Assembly: GCA_022760355.1 (NCBI GenBank)
Contig: JALEGB010000099.1
Location: 1 to 44,493 of the forward strand
Direction: 5' to 3'
From: Neomegalonema sp.
GTDB taxonomy: Bacteria > Pseudomonadota > Alphaproteobacteria > Rhodobacterales > Rhodobacteraceae
DNA length: 44,493 nucleotides
Shown: positions 43,107-44,493 of the stretch, piece after piece
Layout of the letters: each line of letters begins with the position of its first letter
Position numbering within the stretch: the stretch's first letter is position 1
Translations under genes and position numbers: made by a program
The notes under the pieces: generated by a model
Databases searched by the model: none
Told to the model about the DNA's origin: nothing
Seen by the model: only the letters and a program-made list of their open reading frames with translations

Positions 43107-43418
43107 GGGTCGAGCAGGTAGGGCGCGCCGGGGAACCCGCCAGGGGCAGGGCGCAGGTCGTTTCCCAGGCGGTCATAAAAGCCTGCTGATTGGGGAGGAG
43201 CTGGGGCGGATCGCGATTGAGATCGACTTGGCCGTTCTCATCCTGGTTCAAAGACGATGCGCGTCATCGGGGGCGGGCGCCATCATCAGCGGCGCTGACC
43301 GTTTGTTTGGCGATTGCGCGGACGGCGGCGCAATCGTCGCGCCCTTTATGTGCGGCGCGCATCCCGATATTGTTTAGCAAGAGATTGCGACGTGCGTTGG
43401 CGTAAGGGGAGCTGGTGA
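43107..43418. other. Divergent intergenic region, one hairpin
   Basis: This 312-base stretch lies between the SDR and caspase-like genes. CGATTGCGC (43311-43319) and GCGCAATCG (43328-43336) form a nine-base-pair stem with an eight-base loop. Short open frames here lack coding character. No tRNA or promoter can be assigned. AAGGGGAG at about 43405-43412 is the ribosome site of the next gene. Confidence 0.35.
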
Positions 43419-44493
43419 TGGTGTGGCGTATTGGGCGAGGAATTGGGGGCTGGGCCGCGGCGCTGGTTCTTGCGTGGGCGATGATCGGCGCCGGGGCGGC
43501 GCAGGCCCGTTCTGTGGCGCTGGTGATTGGCAATAGCGCCTATAAACATGGCGCCCCGCTGCTGAACCCCGCCAATGATGCGGCGGATGTTGGCGCGGCG
43601 TTGCGGCGGCTGGGGTTTGAAGTGATCCCGCTGCGCAACGGGTCCTACGATCAGATGCGCCGGGCGATGGCTCGTTTTCGCCGTAGGGCGGCGGGCGCGG
43701 AGGTGGCGGTGATTTATTACGCCGGCCACGGGATTGGCGTGGATGGCGAGACCTGGCTGGTGCCGGTCGACGCCACGCTGAAAAATCAGGATGAGGTCGA
43801 GTTCCAGACCATTCCGCTCAGCCTGGCGCTGCGTTCCGTACGGGGGGCGACGGCGCTGCGGCTGGTGGTGCTGGACGCCTGCCGCGATAACCCGTTCCTG
43901 ACCAAGATGGCGCCGGCGCCTGGCGCGTCGCGCAGTTTCTCCCGCGGGTTGGCGCGGGTGGAGCCGAGCGGGGACACGCTGGTTTGGTATGCGGCGAAGG
44001 ATGGCTCCACCGCGTCGGACGGCGTTGGGCGCAACAGCCCGTTCACGGCCGCTTTTCTCAAACATGTGGAGCGGCCGGGGCTGGAGATTGGCCGGTTCTT
44101 CCGGCTGATCACCGCGGATGTGCGTAAGGCGACGCGGGAGGCGCAGGCGCCTTGGCAATATGGCACCCGCGGCTTGGCGGATTTCTATTTCAAGCCGGCG
44201 TCCGGGCCTGTGACGCCTGTTGCCCCCACGGCGATTGAGCGGGACAGGGTCGCCTTTGAGTTGGCGATGTCGATTGAGGATGCGAAGAGCCGCGCGGCGG
44301 CGTTGCGGGCGTTTCTGAAGCGCTATCCGCGATCCTCCCTCCGTCGTAGCGCGGAGATCGCGCTGAAATCGGCGGTGAAGCCGATCGCGATAGCGTCAAC
44401 AAAGCCGGCGGCGGCTGAAACCTCGAGCCGCTTCGAGGCTCGCCTGCGCGCCGCGGGCAAGAAAGGCGCGAAGGAATGCGCCGCCTGCCCGGA
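43419..44493 (+). CDS. Caspase-family (C14) exported peptidase, partial
   Basis: This gene runs off the window end; 358 codons are visible without a stop. A signal peptide (AAALVLAWAMIGAGAAQA) precedes the caspase fold, which starts at RSVALVIGNSAYKHGAPLLNP. The catalytic His is in AVIYYAGHGIGV and the Cys in LVVLDACRDNPF. WYAAKDGSTASDG and NSPFTAAFLKHV follow as in bacterial metacaspase-like proteins. A second region after about residue 265 has a helical repeat-like segment (FELAMSIEDAKSRAAALRAFL). ATG 43419 has AAGGGGAG six bases upstream. Targets are unknown. Confidence 0.9.

Noticed and set aside
43105-43377. 90-codon open frame before the caspase gene
   Set aside because: Gly/Arg-rich, no ribosome site, no motif; it overlaps the SDR start region.

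Overview
The window is GC-rich chromosomal DNA from an alphaproteobacterium, possibly Hyphomicrobiales or a relative. The signs are a class I lysyl-tRNA synthetase, a CbiD/CobK-type corrin pathway, a Zur-ZnuABC locus with DUF1826, COG0523 and ZevAB genes, and strong GCG/GGC codon bias. Genus cannot be fixed by reading alone. There is no rRNA, tRNA, CRISPR, prophage or intact IS element. Forty-one intact or edge-truncated protein genes, one gene remnant and two short genes of 45 and 51 codons (counted among the 41) are supported.

Layout. 1-2913: end of a TetR-type regulator, then a minus-strand operon DUF6494-mrp-(biotin/lipoate ligase-like)-DUF6505, probably an Fe-S or cofactor assembly module. 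3187-10684: a SulP anion transporter, an unknown membrane-anchored protein, NhaA with a structured leader, NadD (TTG start) and a PBP4-type D,D-carboxypeptidase. 10788-14383: a minus-strand operon of a stand-alone RnfD-like membrane protein followed by two tandem DUF2330 paralogues. 14601-18534: a 51-residue membrane protein, a TerB-like protein, LysRS, a P-loop kinase-like protein and a LysE exporter. 18565-22712: corrin biosynthesis genes, cobA-cobB on minus and cbiD-cobK on plus. 22807-28655: a GNAT enzyme, then a five-gene branched-chain-amino-acid-type ABC transporter. 28992-34128: divergent from that transporter, a ScfR/RamB-like regulator, a receiver-only response regulator, a small two-TM protein and a transporter-fused histidine kinase. 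34282-35367: a fatty acid desaturase. 35570-42277: a near-palindromic Zur operator and a nine-gene zinc operon (zur, a 45-aa membrane protein, znuC, znuB, znuA, DUF1826, COG0523 GTPase, zevA, zevB). 42283-43106: an SDR gene followed by a photolyase truncated to about 25 codons. 43419-end: a secreted caspase-like protein running off the window.

The best leads are the tiny membrane protein interlocked by ATGA overlaps between zur and znuC, the RnfD-like/DUF2330 operon, the two-TM protein paired with the transporter-like sensor kinase, the photolyase breakpoint beside the zinc operon, and a two-copy dispersed repeat carrying a 15-bp perfect hairpin in one copy.
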